A stretch of DNA of 64,000 bases from Winogradskyella thalassocola. Its GTDB lineage: Bacteria; Bacteroidota; Bacteroidia; Flavobacteriales; Flavobacteriaceae. The notes under the pieces are model-generated. The model ran no database searches and was not told where the DNA came from. It saw only the letters and a list, made by a program, of their open reading frames with translations. Positions 18,510 to 27,803 of this stretch are shown here, one piece after another (position 1 is the first letter of the stretch; each line of letters starts with the position of its first letter). The stretch is taken from the NCBI RefSeq assembly GCF_900099995.1, contig NZ_FNCZ01000013.1:1-64000 (forward strand), read 5' to 3'. A program made the translations under genes and the position numbers.

Positions 18510-19355
18510 TTAATCTATTTTGAAAGTTTCTCCTGGTAAATATATGTTCAAAATAATGCCGTGAGCACCAATTTTGTCGTTAAATGTGGTTTTAGATGTA
18601 TCTGGGTTTTTAAAAACGACAACCTGAGATTCGCCAACGACTTCTACTGTCTTACCTGATACTAAAATGGCTGTGGATTCATCAATACCGACTCCTGTGA
18701 GTTCAGGATATTCAATAATTGCCGTTAATAAACGGTTATATCGGCTTCGATAAACAAAATGCTGATCAACAATAATAGTTGTTATGAGTCCTAAGCCTGT
18801 TTTAGTTTCTATATTTTCAGATTCTAAATGGCGATATGTTGCGTTATATTTAGGATGTTTCAACTCAGTACCTGTAATCATCATTTCACTCATTACGGCT
18901 GCTCCTGCACTTGTACCTGCAATTAGAGATCCGTTTTCATAGGCTTCGTGAATTAAGACTTCAATTTCTGTACCTTGAACGATATCCATAAATTTATTTT
19001 GATCGCCTCCTGATATATAAATCAATTTTGCGTTTCGGATGGAATCTAATTTTGAAACGGTTAACACTTCGTCTTTAATAAAATTTAAACCATAAACATT
19101 ATTAACTCCTAACTTATAAAATTGATTGGTTGCATAATAAGCTGAAGAGTCGGGTTCTGAACTGGACATGGGCAATACAATACCATAGCCTCCTTTATCA
19201 ATACCGGATTCTTTAACCATACGATCTACCATAGATGCTGGTCTTGAACCACCACCTATGATAAAAAGTTTTCCGTTGATGTCTATTTCTTGGGCGCTAC
19301 TCTGAAGCGCATACCCAAGACATAAACTTGCTATTAATAATCTTTTTAAATTCAT
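18510..19355 (-). CDS. Cyanophycinase-type S51 serine peptidase, periplasmic
   Basis: Cyanophycinase hydrolyses multi-L-arginyl-poly-L-aspartate to beta-Asp-Arg dipeptides. This 281-residue protein has a signal peptide (to about SSAQ, residue 22) but no sorting domain or lipobox, so the periplasm is likely. The residues known to form the cyanophycinase site are present: GGDQ (Gln119), nucleophile Ser149 in AGTSAGA, the VDQHF segment (Asp197, Gln198, His199) followed by RSRYNRLL with its arginines, and Glu226 in GIDESTAI. The DQHF and R..R pattern separates it from alpha-aspartyl dipeptidase PepE. It overlaps neither neighbour but lies 2 bases from the M20 gene and 1 base from the YWTD lipoprotein gene, in a tight operon. 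Confidence 0.85.
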   Translation of the reverse strand: MNLKRLLIASLCLGYALQSSAQEIDINGKLFIIGGGSRPASMVDRMVKESGIDKGGYGIVLPMSSSEPDSSAYYATNQFYKLGVNNVYGLNFIKDEVLTVSKLDSIRNAKLIYISGGDQNKFMDIVQGTEIEVLIHEAYENGSLIAGTSAGAAVMSEMMITGTELKHPKYNATYRHLESENIETKTGLGLITTIIVDQHFVYRSRYNRLLTAIIEYPELTGVGIDESTAILVSGKTVEVVGESQVVVFKNPDTSKTTFNDKIGAHGIILNIYLPGETFKID

Positions 19356-19356
19356 T

Positions 19357-20493
19357 TTATTCTAATTCTCCAATAACAATTCCTCTAGTATCAGCAGAAT
19401 GTGTAAACCATGCTTCTGGACTAGAACCATCTAAATTAGCACGCATCATGACATCTGTACTACGATCTCCCCAATAAATTTTATTGTCATTAGCATCGTA
19501 ACCTATTCCGTAAACAACGCGACCAATATTAACTGCTAAAGTTGAAATCCCAGTACCATCTAAATTTGCTGATTTTAATCTAATATCACCTGAAGCAACA
19601 TACTCATCATAATAGATTTTATCACCTACGACTAAAATACTTCCACCTTCAATAGCTGGAATTAATTCTGCTTCACCTGTACCATCAAGGTTCTTCACCC
19701 AAACACCACCATTATAATTAATCCAATAGAGTTTTCTATTTACAACGTCTACTGAAAGTCCGTCTGGATCATTAGATTGTCCTGTTGCAAAATCTTCAAC
19801 TTGATTAACATCAGAATCATCAATACTCCCTCTTTGAATTCCAGAACTAGTATCCCAATACAATTGGTTGTCTTGGTAATCTATAGACATTCCATTAGGG
19901 GAATCAAGTCCAACTCTAAAATCCTCAAAATCACTACCATCTAAATTAGATCTGTAAATTTTGTTCGTCCCCAAATCACTGATATAAAGCTTATTATTAA
20001 CCTTATCCATAACCATTCCGTAAGACGATTGCACAGCAACGCCACCTAAAGGTGTAAAAATTGGTGCTTCCGAATTAATTAAACCCTCATAAACTTGGGC
20101 TCCATCTGTAAAAAACATAGGAACTCCCGTTGCACTTGGATCTCTAATCACAATCGTTTTAGTGGTTTCGTTGATTTCTAACGAACCAGACGTTGTTACG
20201 ACTAAATTCACGCTATAAGCTCCGGCTTCCGTATATAAATGTGTTGGATTTTCATCTGAAGTGGATTGTCCATCCCCAAAATTCCAATAATAAATTACCG
20301 AACCTACGGTTTCTGGTACGATAGAATTATTAGTAAAGGTTACCGTTGCAGGTGCAAACTCGTCATTATCTATGGTATAACTATAATCTGGTACTGTACT
20401 TGCTGGTGGCACAGGATAATCGTCGTCGGAACACGACTGAAACATCCCAACTGTAAGCAGTAGAGCGACTATATAAATTAAGTTCTTCATCAT
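19357..20493 (-). CDS. Surface lipoprotein with PKD domain and YWTD-type beta-propeller
   Basis: A 378-residue lipoprotein with lipobox Cys21 followed by SDDD, the acidic pattern that in Bacteroidota marks surface export. A PKD domain (about 35-118) contains YYWNFGDGQSTS and ENPTHLYTEAG. Residues 130-378 form a six-bladed LDL-receptor class B-like propeller with repeats such as NKLYISDLGTNKIYRSNLDG and KLYWINYNGG. It has no catalytic motif. Its position after SusC/SusD suggests the role that SGBP or SusE/F lipoproteins play in glycan loci, namely holding polymer at the cell surface. It is a paralogue of the gene immediately upstream. Confidence 0.82.
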   Translation of the reverse strand: MMKNLIYIVALLLTVGMFQSCSDDDYPVPPASTVPDYSYTIDNDEFAPATVTFTNNSIVPETVGSVIYYWNFGDGQSTSDENPTHLYTEAGAYSVNLVVTTSGSLEINETTKTIVIRDPSATGVPMFFTDGAQVYEGLINSEAPIFTPLGGVAVQSSYGMVMDKVNNKLYISDLGTNKIYRSNLDGSDFEDFRVGLDSPNGMSIDYQDNQLYWDTSSGIQRGSIDDSDVNQVEDFATGQSNDPDGLSVDVVNRKLYWINYNGGVWVKNLDGTGEAELIPAIEGGSILVVGDKIYYDEYVASGDIRLKSANLDGTGISTLAVNIGRVVYGIGYDANDNKIYWGDRSTDVMMRANLDGSSPEAWFTHSADTRGIVIGELE

Positions 20494-20502
20494 TTTAAAG
20501 TT

Positions 20503-21849
20503 TTATTTTATTAATGCGATTCCTCTAGGACTTGAAATTCCTGTTCTTAAAACGACCTTATCTGTACCGTCTAAATTGGCAGAGTATAATTCTCCCGAAT
20601 CACGACCAGACCAATATAATTTTCCAGCTTCATTATCAATTTGCATTCCGTAGATTCTAGAACCACCATCATCAATAGTTTGAATATTTGTGCCATCTAA
20701 GTTGGCAACTTTCAATAGTTCTTCATTTTGATCGTCGAAATAAATCTTGTCGTTTACCGTATCTACTAAAATAGCGTAGCCATAATTTCCGGTGATAATA
20801 ACATTTGGATCTGTGCCATCTAAATTCACTTCATAAATCTCTTCGATATTAGCGTCATAAACATACATTTTGCTATTCTCTACATCTAAAGAAAGTGCTC
20901 TCCAAGAAACTCCCGTCATTGAGAAAAATCCAATTTCTGCACTAGAACCATCTAAGTTTGCTTTGGATACATTACCAGCGTCATCTACCCAATAAATTTT
21001 ATTTCCAGGAACATCTAAAGCAATAGCATAAGGATCATCAATATTAGATGCGATAGCTTCGATACCTGATCCATCAAGATTCATTCTCCAAATATTTCCA
21101 AAAGGAGTTGTATCAAAATCGCTAAAATATAATTTTTCATTTACCGCATCGTAAGCCATACCAACACCACCTTTTCCGACAGCATTGTACACATCGCTAA
21201 CCGTACCTGATCCATCTAAGATTAGTTTTCTAATGTACTCGTCACCAATTGCCATATAATATAATTCGGCTGGATCTTCTGGTGCTTCACCAATCACAAC
21301 GTCTTTAGTCACCGTTTGAGAACCAAAAGCTGTACTTGCTGTTAAACTCACTGTAAATGTACCTGAAGAAGGAAACGCAAACAATGGACTTTCTTCAGTT
21401 GATGTTGAGTTGTCAGCATCTCCAAATGACCAAGAATAACTATCTGCACTTACAGACGTATTTGTGAATTGCACAGGAATCGTTGCAATAAGATTTTCTT
21501 CATCTTCTACTGTAAACGACGCAGCAGGTGTTACTGTAATTTCCATATTAGAAATTGTAGAACCACCAGAACCTGTAGAAACCAAACTCACTAAAAAGAT
21601 ATTACTAGTTTCGTAAGATTTTCTAGGCGATACTTGGTTTGATGTTGTACCATCTCCAAAACTCCAAGCATAGGCTGTGGCATTTTCTGAGTTGTTTACA
21701 AATTGTATTTCTTCTCCAACAGCAACTTCCATTGCACTAGCAGTAAATTCAGCTTGTGACTGTGGAGGTAATGGATCATCTTCTTCGCATGTAAAAAATG
21801 TGAACGATAAAAAGGCTATAAAAATGTAGCTTAAGAAATTAGTTTTCAT
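20503..21849 (-). CDS. Surface lipoprotein with two PKD domains and YWTD-type beta-propeller
   Basis: The start is taken at the ATG at 21849 (MKTNFLSYIF); an in-frame ATG six codons earlier is possible. Lipobox Cys21 is followed by EEDD, a surface-export pattern. Two PKD domains follow (about residues 30-105 with AYAWSFGDGT, and 108-190 with SYSWSFGDAD), then a YWTD/LDL-receptor-B-like propeller (about 195-448) with repeats such as EKLYFSDFDT, NKIYWVDDAGN and GKLYWSGRDSG. It is the larger paralogue of the next gene and lies directly after SusD, the slot usually taken by a surface binding protein. The ligand is unknown, but the operon contents point to a peptide polymer. Confidence 0.82.
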   Translation of the reverse strand: MKTNFLSYIFIAFLSFTFFTCEEDDPLPPQSQAEFTASAMEVAVGEEIQFVNNSENATAYAWSFGDGTTSNQVSPRKSYETSNIFLVSLVSTGSGGSTISNMEITVTPAASFTVEDEENLIATIPVQFTNTSVSADSYSWSFGDADNSTSTEESPLFAFPSSGTFTVSLTASTAFGSQTVTKDVVIGEAPEDPAELYYMAIGDEYIRKLILDGSGTVSDVYNAVGKGGVGMAYDAVNEKLYFSDFDTTPFGNIWRMNLDGSGIEAIASNIDDPYAIALDVPGNKIYWVDDAGNVSKANLDGSSAEIGFFSMTGVSWRALSLDVENSKMYVYDANIEEIYEVNLDGTDPNVIITGNYGYAILVDTVNDKIYFDDQNEELLKVANLDGTNIQTIDDGGSRIYGMQIDNEAGKLYWSGRDSGELYSANLDGTDKVVLRTGISSPRGIALIK

Positions 21850-21879
21850 ATAATTTGTTTTAATCATGATCGTTAGTTT

Positions 21880-23208
21880 TTAGTATCCTGGATTTTGAAC
21901 CATTCCTGGATCATTATTGGTTTGTATTTCGTCTGAAGGAATTGGAAAAAGTGTTTGATTTGTACCATTTACATTTGGCAAAACAGCAATAGCACGATCT
22001 GTTCTTACCAAATCGAACCAACGTTGCCCTTCAAAAGCAAATTCTATACGTCTCTCTTTTTCAATTAGTCTTTGTAGTTGTGTGATTCCAGATTCTGATG
22101 TTGGCTGTAAATTTGCTCGTAATCGGATGTCATTGATATCAGATTGTACCGCTGAGACATCTGGACTTGGCAAATTGGCTTCTGCTTCTGCTCTCACCAA
22201 ATACATATCTGCTAGTCTTAAAACAATGAAGTTATCGGCTCCTAAACTTAAATCATCGTATTTTATAGCATACGCTTTATCACCTTCAAAAGCAATACTA
22301 GCTTCAAATCGTTCATCATTTGCTTCATAAGCATCTAATAAGTTTTGAGATGGTTCTACTTCACGTCTTCCGTTAAGTGATGTTGGAAAGTTATACTCTG
22401 AAATACGGTTTCTTTCTAGCTGAGAGAATGAAATTTCGAAAATAGATTCCGCAGATTCATCATCAGCGAAGATGTCGTTATAATTAGGTAAAAGCGTATA
22501 ACCACCTTCTGCAATAACTTCTGAAGCTAATGTTTTAGCATGAGGATAATCCTTTTTATACAAATACACTTTTGCCAATAAGGCTTTTGCAGCATATTTA
22601 GAGGTTCTCACTTTATTACTAGAAGCTGGCAAATAATCTGATGCAAACATAAGATCATTGATAATCTGGCTGTAGACTTCTTCTTCGGTATTTCTAGGCA
22701 CATCTAAGTTACCTGTTCCAACTGTTGGTGTGACTTTAATAGGTACTCCTCCAAAATAATTCAACAAATTAAAATGATTTAAAGCTCTAATAAAATACAA
22801 CTCAGCTAAAGCCGCATTCTTTTCTTGGTCTGACATGTCTGCAATTGATGGTACTTTAACAATGACATTATTTGCAACGTTAATACCATCGTAAGCGAGA
22901 CTCCAAATACCATCTACAGAGCCATTTTCTGGTAAAATGCTATTATTATCAACTTCCGCATATTCTGTTGCTGTTGCATCAACTGGATGTGATAAATTAT
23001 CTGAAGCTAAGTCTGAAAATATTCCGAAAGTTCTTCCATAATAACTCAAACTTTGAAACGACGCATAAGCACCTAAAATACCTTTATCAATATCGTCCTT
23101 AGTTTTAAAAGCATCTTCTGCTGGAACAGAATTTTGAGGTTTTACCTCTAATACTTCACACGATAGCGCTGTAACTAAAATTAAGGTTATATAAATTATC
23201 TTCTTCAT
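21880..23208 (-). CDS. SusD/RagB-family substrate-binding lipoprotein
   Basis: A 442-residue outer-membrane lipoprotein (Cys17) that closes over the SusC channel and captures substrate. The N-terminal TPR-like half contains AELYFIRALNHFNLLNYFGG and RTSKYAAKALLAKVYLYKKD, and the C-terminal half has the family closing pattern ERRIEFAFEGQRWFDLVRT and LFPIPSDEIQTNNDPGMVQN. It lies 3 bases downstream of the STN-SusC gene, as expected for a SusCD pair. The partner genes encode peptidases, so the cargo is inferred to be oligopeptides rather than glycans (the RagAB pair is an established peptide precedent). Confidence 0.93.
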   Translation of the reverse strand: MKKIIYITLILVTALSCEVLEVKPQNSVPAEDAFKTKDDIDKGILGAYASFQSLSYYGRTFGIFSDLASDNLSHPVDATATEYAEVDNNSILPENGSVDGIWSLAYDGINVANNVIVKVPSIADMSDQEKNAALAELYFIRALNHFNLLNYFGGVPIKVTPTVGTGNLDVPRNTEEEVYSQIINDLMFASDYLPASSNKVRTSKYAAKALLAKVYLYKKDYPHAKTLASEVIAEGGYTLLPNYNDIFADDESAESIFEISFSQLERNRISEYNFPTSLNGRREVEPSQNLLDAYEANDERFEASIAFEGDKAYAIKYDDLSLGADNFIVLRLADMYLVRAEAEANLPSPDVSAVQSDINDIRLRANLQPTSESGITQLQRLIEKERRIEFAFEGQRWFDLVRTDRAIAVLPNVNGTNQTLFPIPSDEIQTNNDPGMVQNPGY

Positions 23209-23211
23209 CTT

Positions 23212-26200
23212 TTAAAATTTTAAATTAACACCTAATGTGAATACTTGCGCTTGTGGATAAGTAAAGAAATCTGTACCAATAACAGAGTTATCATCACCTC
23301 TATAATTCACCTCTGGATCCAAACCAGAATAATTAGTAAACGTGAATAAGTTCTGTGCGCTTAAATACACACGGAAACTTGAAAACATCGTTTTTTCCAT
23401 TACACTTTTATCTAGTGTATAACCTATCGTTACGTTTTTAACTCTTAAATAAGAACCATCTTCTATAAACCGAGATGACACACGTTTATTTTGTGCTGAA
23501 GCAACAGGATCTGTTGTAGCTCTGGGAATATCAGTAATATCTCCGGGTTGTTGCCAACGTCTTGTAATATCTGCTACTTGATTATCTCCACCTTGCAATG
23601 ATTCTAAGAATAACCTAGAACCATTAAATACATCGTTTCCGTACGATCCTTGTAAAAATATGGTCGCATCAAAACCTTTATAGGTGAAGTTATTAGTTAT
23701 ACCATAAATGAAATCTGGATGTGGATTACCAACAATGGTTCTGTCTGCTGACGTAATCTCACCATCAAAATTAGTATCTGCATAAACGATATCACCTGTA
23801 GAAGGATCTACTCCTAATGATTTGTAACTATAGAAAATTCCGATGGGTTGTCCTTCCATAATTCTATTACCACCACGACCAATATCATCGATTGGCTGAC
23901 CATTGTAAAGTTCTAACACTTTATTTCTATTACCCGAAATATTGAATTGTGTACTCCATGTAAAGTTCTCTTTAATAAAGTTTCGAGTTTCAATAGACAG
24001 TTCGATACCTTTATTTTCAACTTTACCAACATTTTCTGTTATTGAAGAAAATCCTGAGCTTGAAGGCAATGGTCTACTTAATAATAAATCGTTGGTCTGT
24101 TTGTTGTAGTAATCTGCTGTTAATGTAATTCTGTCTTCAAACAAACCTACATTAATACCAATATTTAACTGTGCTGTACTTTCCCATTTTAAATCTGGAT
24201 TAGGAATATTGCTTGGGTAAATTGCTGGCTGACCATCGTAAGATGTATTTCCGTAAAGTTCTGAAAACAGAAATGGACTAATATCATCGTTTCCTGTAAG
24301 ACCATAACTCACTCTAAACTTCAAATCTGAAACAATGTCTTGATCTTGTAAAAAATCTTCTTGAATAGCTCTCCATGCTACAGAAGCTGCTGGGAAAAAC
24401 CCTGTTCTATTATTCTCACCAAACTTTGTAGAGGTATCAAAACGACCTGTAACAGAGGCTATATATTTATCATCGAAGTTATAATTAAGTCGCCCTAAAT
24501 ACGATCTTATACCTTCGTCTGAAGCATTAGCCGAAGCAGAAACAATAGTTGCTGCCGAGCTGATATATTCTAAATTATCATCTGCAAAATCTTGTCCTCT
24601 AATGAACGATGATCTGTATTGATACTTCTCAAATGTGTAGCCTACTAGGGCTTCAACTTTATGTTTATTGAATTTCTTTTTATACTTTAAAAGATTATTC
24701 GATACAATGTTTGATACATTAGAATAGGCTTCAAAACCTAAACCATTATATCTTGCTCCTTGAACGGTTTGTGTGGATTCATAAGAATGTTCTCTAAAAT
24801 TTAAGAAATCAACTCCCCATTTTGTACTAAAGCTTAAATCTTCAATAATTTGCCAATCTAAATAGGCATTAGAATTGGTTCGGTATGAAAAATTTTCACT
24901 GATAGCTTCGTTAGCAATTGATAGCGCATTAGAATAAGGCCCACTCTGATTGTAAGAACCATCTTCATTATAAACCGAAAAAATAGCAGGTGTAGAAATT
25001 CCATTAGGTAATGGACCATGTAAGGTCTGATCACTTTCAACACGATTTGTTTTAGCATGTGTTAAACCGATACTTGTTCCTATTTTAACTTTATCAGATA
25101 ATTGATGATCAACGTTAACACGCGCATTCATTCTTTGATAATCTGTTCCTATTAAAATTCCTTCTTGCTCTAAAAATGTTCCACTAATAAAGAACTGTGT
25201 TTTTTCTGAACCTCCTCTTGCAGAAGCTTCATAACTGTTTATAGAAGCCGTTCTAAAAATAACGTCTTGCCAATCTGTATCAACCGTATTATTTGCTATA
25301 TCCTCTGGAGTAAAAACAGTTGTGCCCGCCAAATCGTTTCTGTATTCCATCCATTCTTTAGCGTTTAACATGTCTAACTTATTCCAAGCTTGTTGCACAC
25401 CAGAATAGACATTAACACTAACTACCGATTTTTGTTCCTTACCACGTTTTGTTGAAATTAACACAATTCCGTTAGACCCTCTTGCTCCATAAATAGCTGT
25501 TGCAGAAGCATCTTTTAACACACTAATAGACTCAATATCACTTGGATTTAAATCTGAAAGCGCACTTGCACCTTGACCAGAAAAGCTTAATTGACCAAAA
25601 TCACCCGAAGTTACCGGAATGCCATCAATAATATAAAGTGGTTGATTAGAACCGCTAATTGAACTCAATCCACGAATTCTCACTGACATTTCGCCACCAG
25701 GTGTTCCCGAATTTTGTTGCACTTGTACACCAGCGGCCTGACCTTGAAGAAGACCATCTACAGAAGGCACCGGTAAATCACTAACCTGACTCGATTTAAT
25801 AGACGTTACAGCATCACTTAATAATGATTTTTGCTCTGTTCCGTAACCGATAATTACAATTTCATCTAAGGCAGAACTATCAGTTAACATCTTAACTTCG
25901 ACATAGAAATTATTTGTGATATCAATTTCTTGCGTTGCAAATCCGATATATGAAATCACAATAAATGTCGTGTCATCTGGCACTGTTAAACTAAAATTAC
26001 CATCAAAATCTGTAGCCACACCAAAATTAGTTCCTTTCGCTTGAACCGTTGCTCCTACTAATGGACCACCTGTATCATCTAGAACTTTACCTGTTATGGT
26101 TTTTTCTTGTTGGTTTGTTTTTTTACTCGCTTCACTTTGGCTGCTAGGACTTTCTTTAATAATTACTTGCCTATCGTTTACTTTATAAGTAAGATTGGTA

Positions 26201-26508
26201 CCTTTTAATGCGGAATCTAAAATGACAGTGACAGATGCATTTTTTACATTTAAAGTGACATTATATTTTAGAACATTGTCTTTGTAAAAAAATATAAATT
26301 CACTTTTACTCTGTATGTCCTTAAATAGTTCCTCAAGTGTAACGTTGTTGACGTTTACATCTATTTTTGTCTGTGCAGCTGTGGTATTCGCAAAAGCAGA
26401 ACTCAGACCAATGGTTATTAATAGTAGAAAGACTCTCATAATATTTACCAAATAGTATCTTAAAGATTTTACACTTCGCGAAGCGTAAAGGTTCTCATTT
26501 TTATTCAT
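23212..26508 (-). CDS. SusC-like TonB-dependent transporter with N-terminal STN signalling domain
   Basis: A 1098-residue outer-membrane transporter. After the signal peptide (about 24-45) comes an STN domain (about 48-115, TLEELFKDIQSKSEFIFFYK), which relays substrate occupancy to a FecR-type anti-sigma factor. Then come a carboxypeptidase-regulatory-like domain (about 135-215, ITGKVLDDTGGPLVGATV), a plug (about 225-345, LYIIDGIPV, SISVLKDASATAIYGARG) and the beta-barrel. The fecR and sigma genes directly upstream complete a trans-envelope switch. Unlike the laminarin SusC at 47903-51052, this one keeps the STN domain. The 122-base leader contains a hairpin and an antisense terminator. Confidence 0.94.
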   Translation of the reverse strand: MNKNENLYASRSVKSLRYYLVNIMRVFLLLITIGLSSAFANTTAAQTKIDVNVNNVTLEELFKDIQSKSEFIFFYKDNVLKYNVTLNVKNASVTVILDSALKGTNLTYKVNDRQVIIKESPSSQSEASKKTNQQEKTITGKVLDDTGGPLVGATVQAKGTNFGVATDFDGNFSLTVPDDTTFIVISYIGFATQEIDITNNFYVEVKMLTDSSALDEIVIIGYGTEQKSLLSDAVTSIKSSQVSDLPVPSVDGLLQGQAAGVQVQQNSGTPGGEMSVRIRGLSSISGSNQPLYIIDGIPVTSGDFGQLSFSGQGASALSDLNPSDIESISVLKDASATAIYGARGSNGIVLISTKRGKEQKSVVSVNVYSGVQQAWNKLDMLNAKEWMEYRNDLAGTTVFTPEDIANNTVDTDWQDVIFRTASINSYEASARGGSEKTQFFISGTFLEQEGILIGTDYQRMNARVNVDHQLSDKVKIGTSIGLTHAKTNRVESDQTLHGPLPNGISTPAIFSVYNEDGSYNQSGPYSNALSIANEAISENFSYRTNSNAYLDWQIIEDLSFSTKWGVDFLNFREHSYESTQTVQGARYNGLGFEAYSNVSNIVSNNLLKYKKKFNKHKVEALVGYTFEKYQYRSSFIRGQDFADDNLEYISSAATIVSASANASDEGIRSYLGRLNYNFDDKYIASVTGRFDTSTKFGENNRTGFFPAASVAWRAIQEDFLQDQDIVSDLKFRVSYGLTGNDDISPFLFSELYGNTSYDGQPAIYPSNIPNPDLKWESTAQLNIGINVGLFEDRITLTADYYNKQTNDLLLSRPLPSSSGFSSITENVGKVENKGIELSIETRNFIKENFTWSTQFNISGNRNKVLELYNGQPIDDIGRGGNRIMEGQPIGIFYSYKSLGVDPSTGDIVYADTNFDGEITSADRTIVGNPHPDFIYGITNNFTYKGFDATIFLQGSYGNDVFNGSRLFLESLQGGDNQVADITRRWQQPGDITDIPRATTDPVASAQNKRVSSRFIEDGSYLRVKNVTIGYTLDKSVMEKTMFSSFRVYLSAQNLFTFTNYSGLDPEVNYRGDDNSVIGTDFFTYPQAQVFTLGVNLKF

Positions 26509-26521
26509 AATTTTGTTTTAG

Positions 26522-26597
26522 TGGTTAATATTGCTGTTTTATGCAGTTGTATTGATTTTTTAGCTAGAGGATGTTGGCGCATCTTCTAGTTTTTTTT
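26522..26597 (+). ncRNA. Candidate antisense small RNA over the susC leader
   Basis: On the + strand a perfect -7 box TAATTTTG (26508-26515) is followed, about 50 bases on, by a complete intrinsic terminator (hairpin 26564-26589, then T8). A start about 7 bases after the box predicts an RNA of about 76 bases, fully antisense to the 5' untranslated region of susC, between fecR and susC. No good -33 box was found. Published work on Bacteroides describes short cis-antisense RNAs at the same place (between anti-sigma and susC genes) that repress the locus. The position, size and orientation match, but expression is unproven. Confidence 0.5.
26564..26597 (+). terminator. Intrinsic terminator on the + strand in the fecR-susC gap
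   Basis: CTAGAGGATG and CATCTTCTAG form a 10-bp stem (one G-T wobble) with a TTGGCG loop, followed by eight T on the + strand. On the - strand, which is the coding direction of fecR and susC, the hairpin has no T run. It therefore looks like the end of an antisense transcript rather than an operon terminator. Confidence 0.7.
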
Positions 26598-26630
26598 GGT
26601 TTGGTTTTTATTTCAAATGATTGGTTTTAG

Positions 26631-27692
26631 TTAGTTAATAATTAGTTTTTTATTGGTGGTTAATTTATAGTCGAATTGAGAAGATTCTGCTTCTTTTATA
26701 ATTTGCATTACATGTTCTAAATCTTGACTCACATCTAAGTAGCCCGAAAAAGAATGATCTGCTAAATCTTTATCAGTTATAGAAATTTCAACATTGTAAT
26801 AGCGCGATAATTTTTTCATTATCGTTTTCAAAGCATCATTTTTAAATATAAAAACACCATCTCTCCAAGAAAAATAAGATTCTACGTCTACTGTTTTGGT
26901 ATTGATTTCTTTTTGTGCTTTCTGGTATGTCGCCAATGTATTTGGTACAATTTTTAATTCGGCTTGAGAAGACAGTAAATTATTATTCTTATAATGAAGA
27001 TTTATACTTCCACTTTTAAGCACTGTAAAAACGGCATCGTCATCGGCGTAATTGCTCACGTTAAACACCGTTCCTAAAACTTCAATATCTTGATCTTTTG
27101 ATTTTACAATAAACGGTTGATTTTTATTGTGGGTTACATCGAAAATCGCTTCACCTTCGAGATACACTTCTCTATTACCTTTTACAAATGTGGCAGGAAA
27201 TATTAATTTCGAACCCGAATTTATCCAAACTTTGGTGCCATCAGACAATACAATTTCTGAGCGTTTTCCGTATGGAACAATTAATGTATTGAAGACCATC
27301 TCTTCTAATTCTTCAAGTTTTTGAGTTACAGATTTAGAATTTCCGATAGCGACATTTTCACCATCATTAGAATAAGTGATTTCTGAATTTTCATCAGTGA
27401 TTTCAATGTTTTTGGTATCGCTTAATATGAGCTGCACTTCATTGGTTTGAAAATCATCTTTTGAAGCATTTACAAAAGATTCTATGGGAGAATCATTTTG
27501 ATTTTTATAGTTAAAAAATCCGACAGAAATCAATAGTACTATTGATGCTGCAGCAAATCCAAACGCATATTTCTTAATACGTTTTTTTTGAGCATAGGCA
27601 TATACAGAATTTTCTATTCTGCGTTTTAACTTTGATCTTTCTTCAGTTGAAAGTTCATTAAAATTAATATTATTCGACTTATTTTCTTTCAT
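26631..27692 (-). CDS. FecR-family anti-sigma factor
   Basis: A 353-residue single-pass inner-membrane protein. The cytoplasmic N-terminus (1-40) would bind the sigma factor, a membrane helix spans about 42-61, and the periplasmic part holds a FecR domain (about 135-235, VPYGKRSEIVLSDGTKVWIN and FIVKSKDQDIEVLGTVFNV) and a C-terminal DUF4974-like domain (about 270-353, FKNDALKTIMKKLSRYYNVEI). The DUF4974-like part is expected to contact the STN domain of the adjacent SusC. It lies downstream of the sigma gene (111-base gap) and upstream of susC. Confidence 0.92.
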   Translation of the reverse strand: MKENKSNNINFNELSTEERSKLKRRIENSVYAYAQKKRIKKYAFGFAAASIVLLISVGFFNYKNQNDSPIESFVNASKDDFQTNEVQLILSDTKNIEITDENSEITYSNDGENVAIGNSKSVTQKLEELEEMVFNTLIVPYGKRSEIVLSDGTKVWINSGSKLIFPATFVKGNREVYLEGEAIFDVTHNKNQPFIVKSKDQDIEVLGTVFNVSNYADDDAVFTVLKSGSINLHYKNNNLLSSQAELKIVPNTLATYQKAQKEINTKTVDVESYFSWRDGVFIFKNDALKTIMKKLSRYYNVEISITDKDLADHSFSGYLDVSQDLEHVMQIIKEAESSQFDYKLTTNKKLIIN

Positions 27693-27803
27693 TAGTTTGT
27701 ATAACTTTATTTGAGGCAGACGTCTTTTTAGTTTAATAACACAGACATCCTTACCTTAATAAGAAAGGAACAGACGTTTTATAGACAAAAAAATAAAGTT
27801 TTT

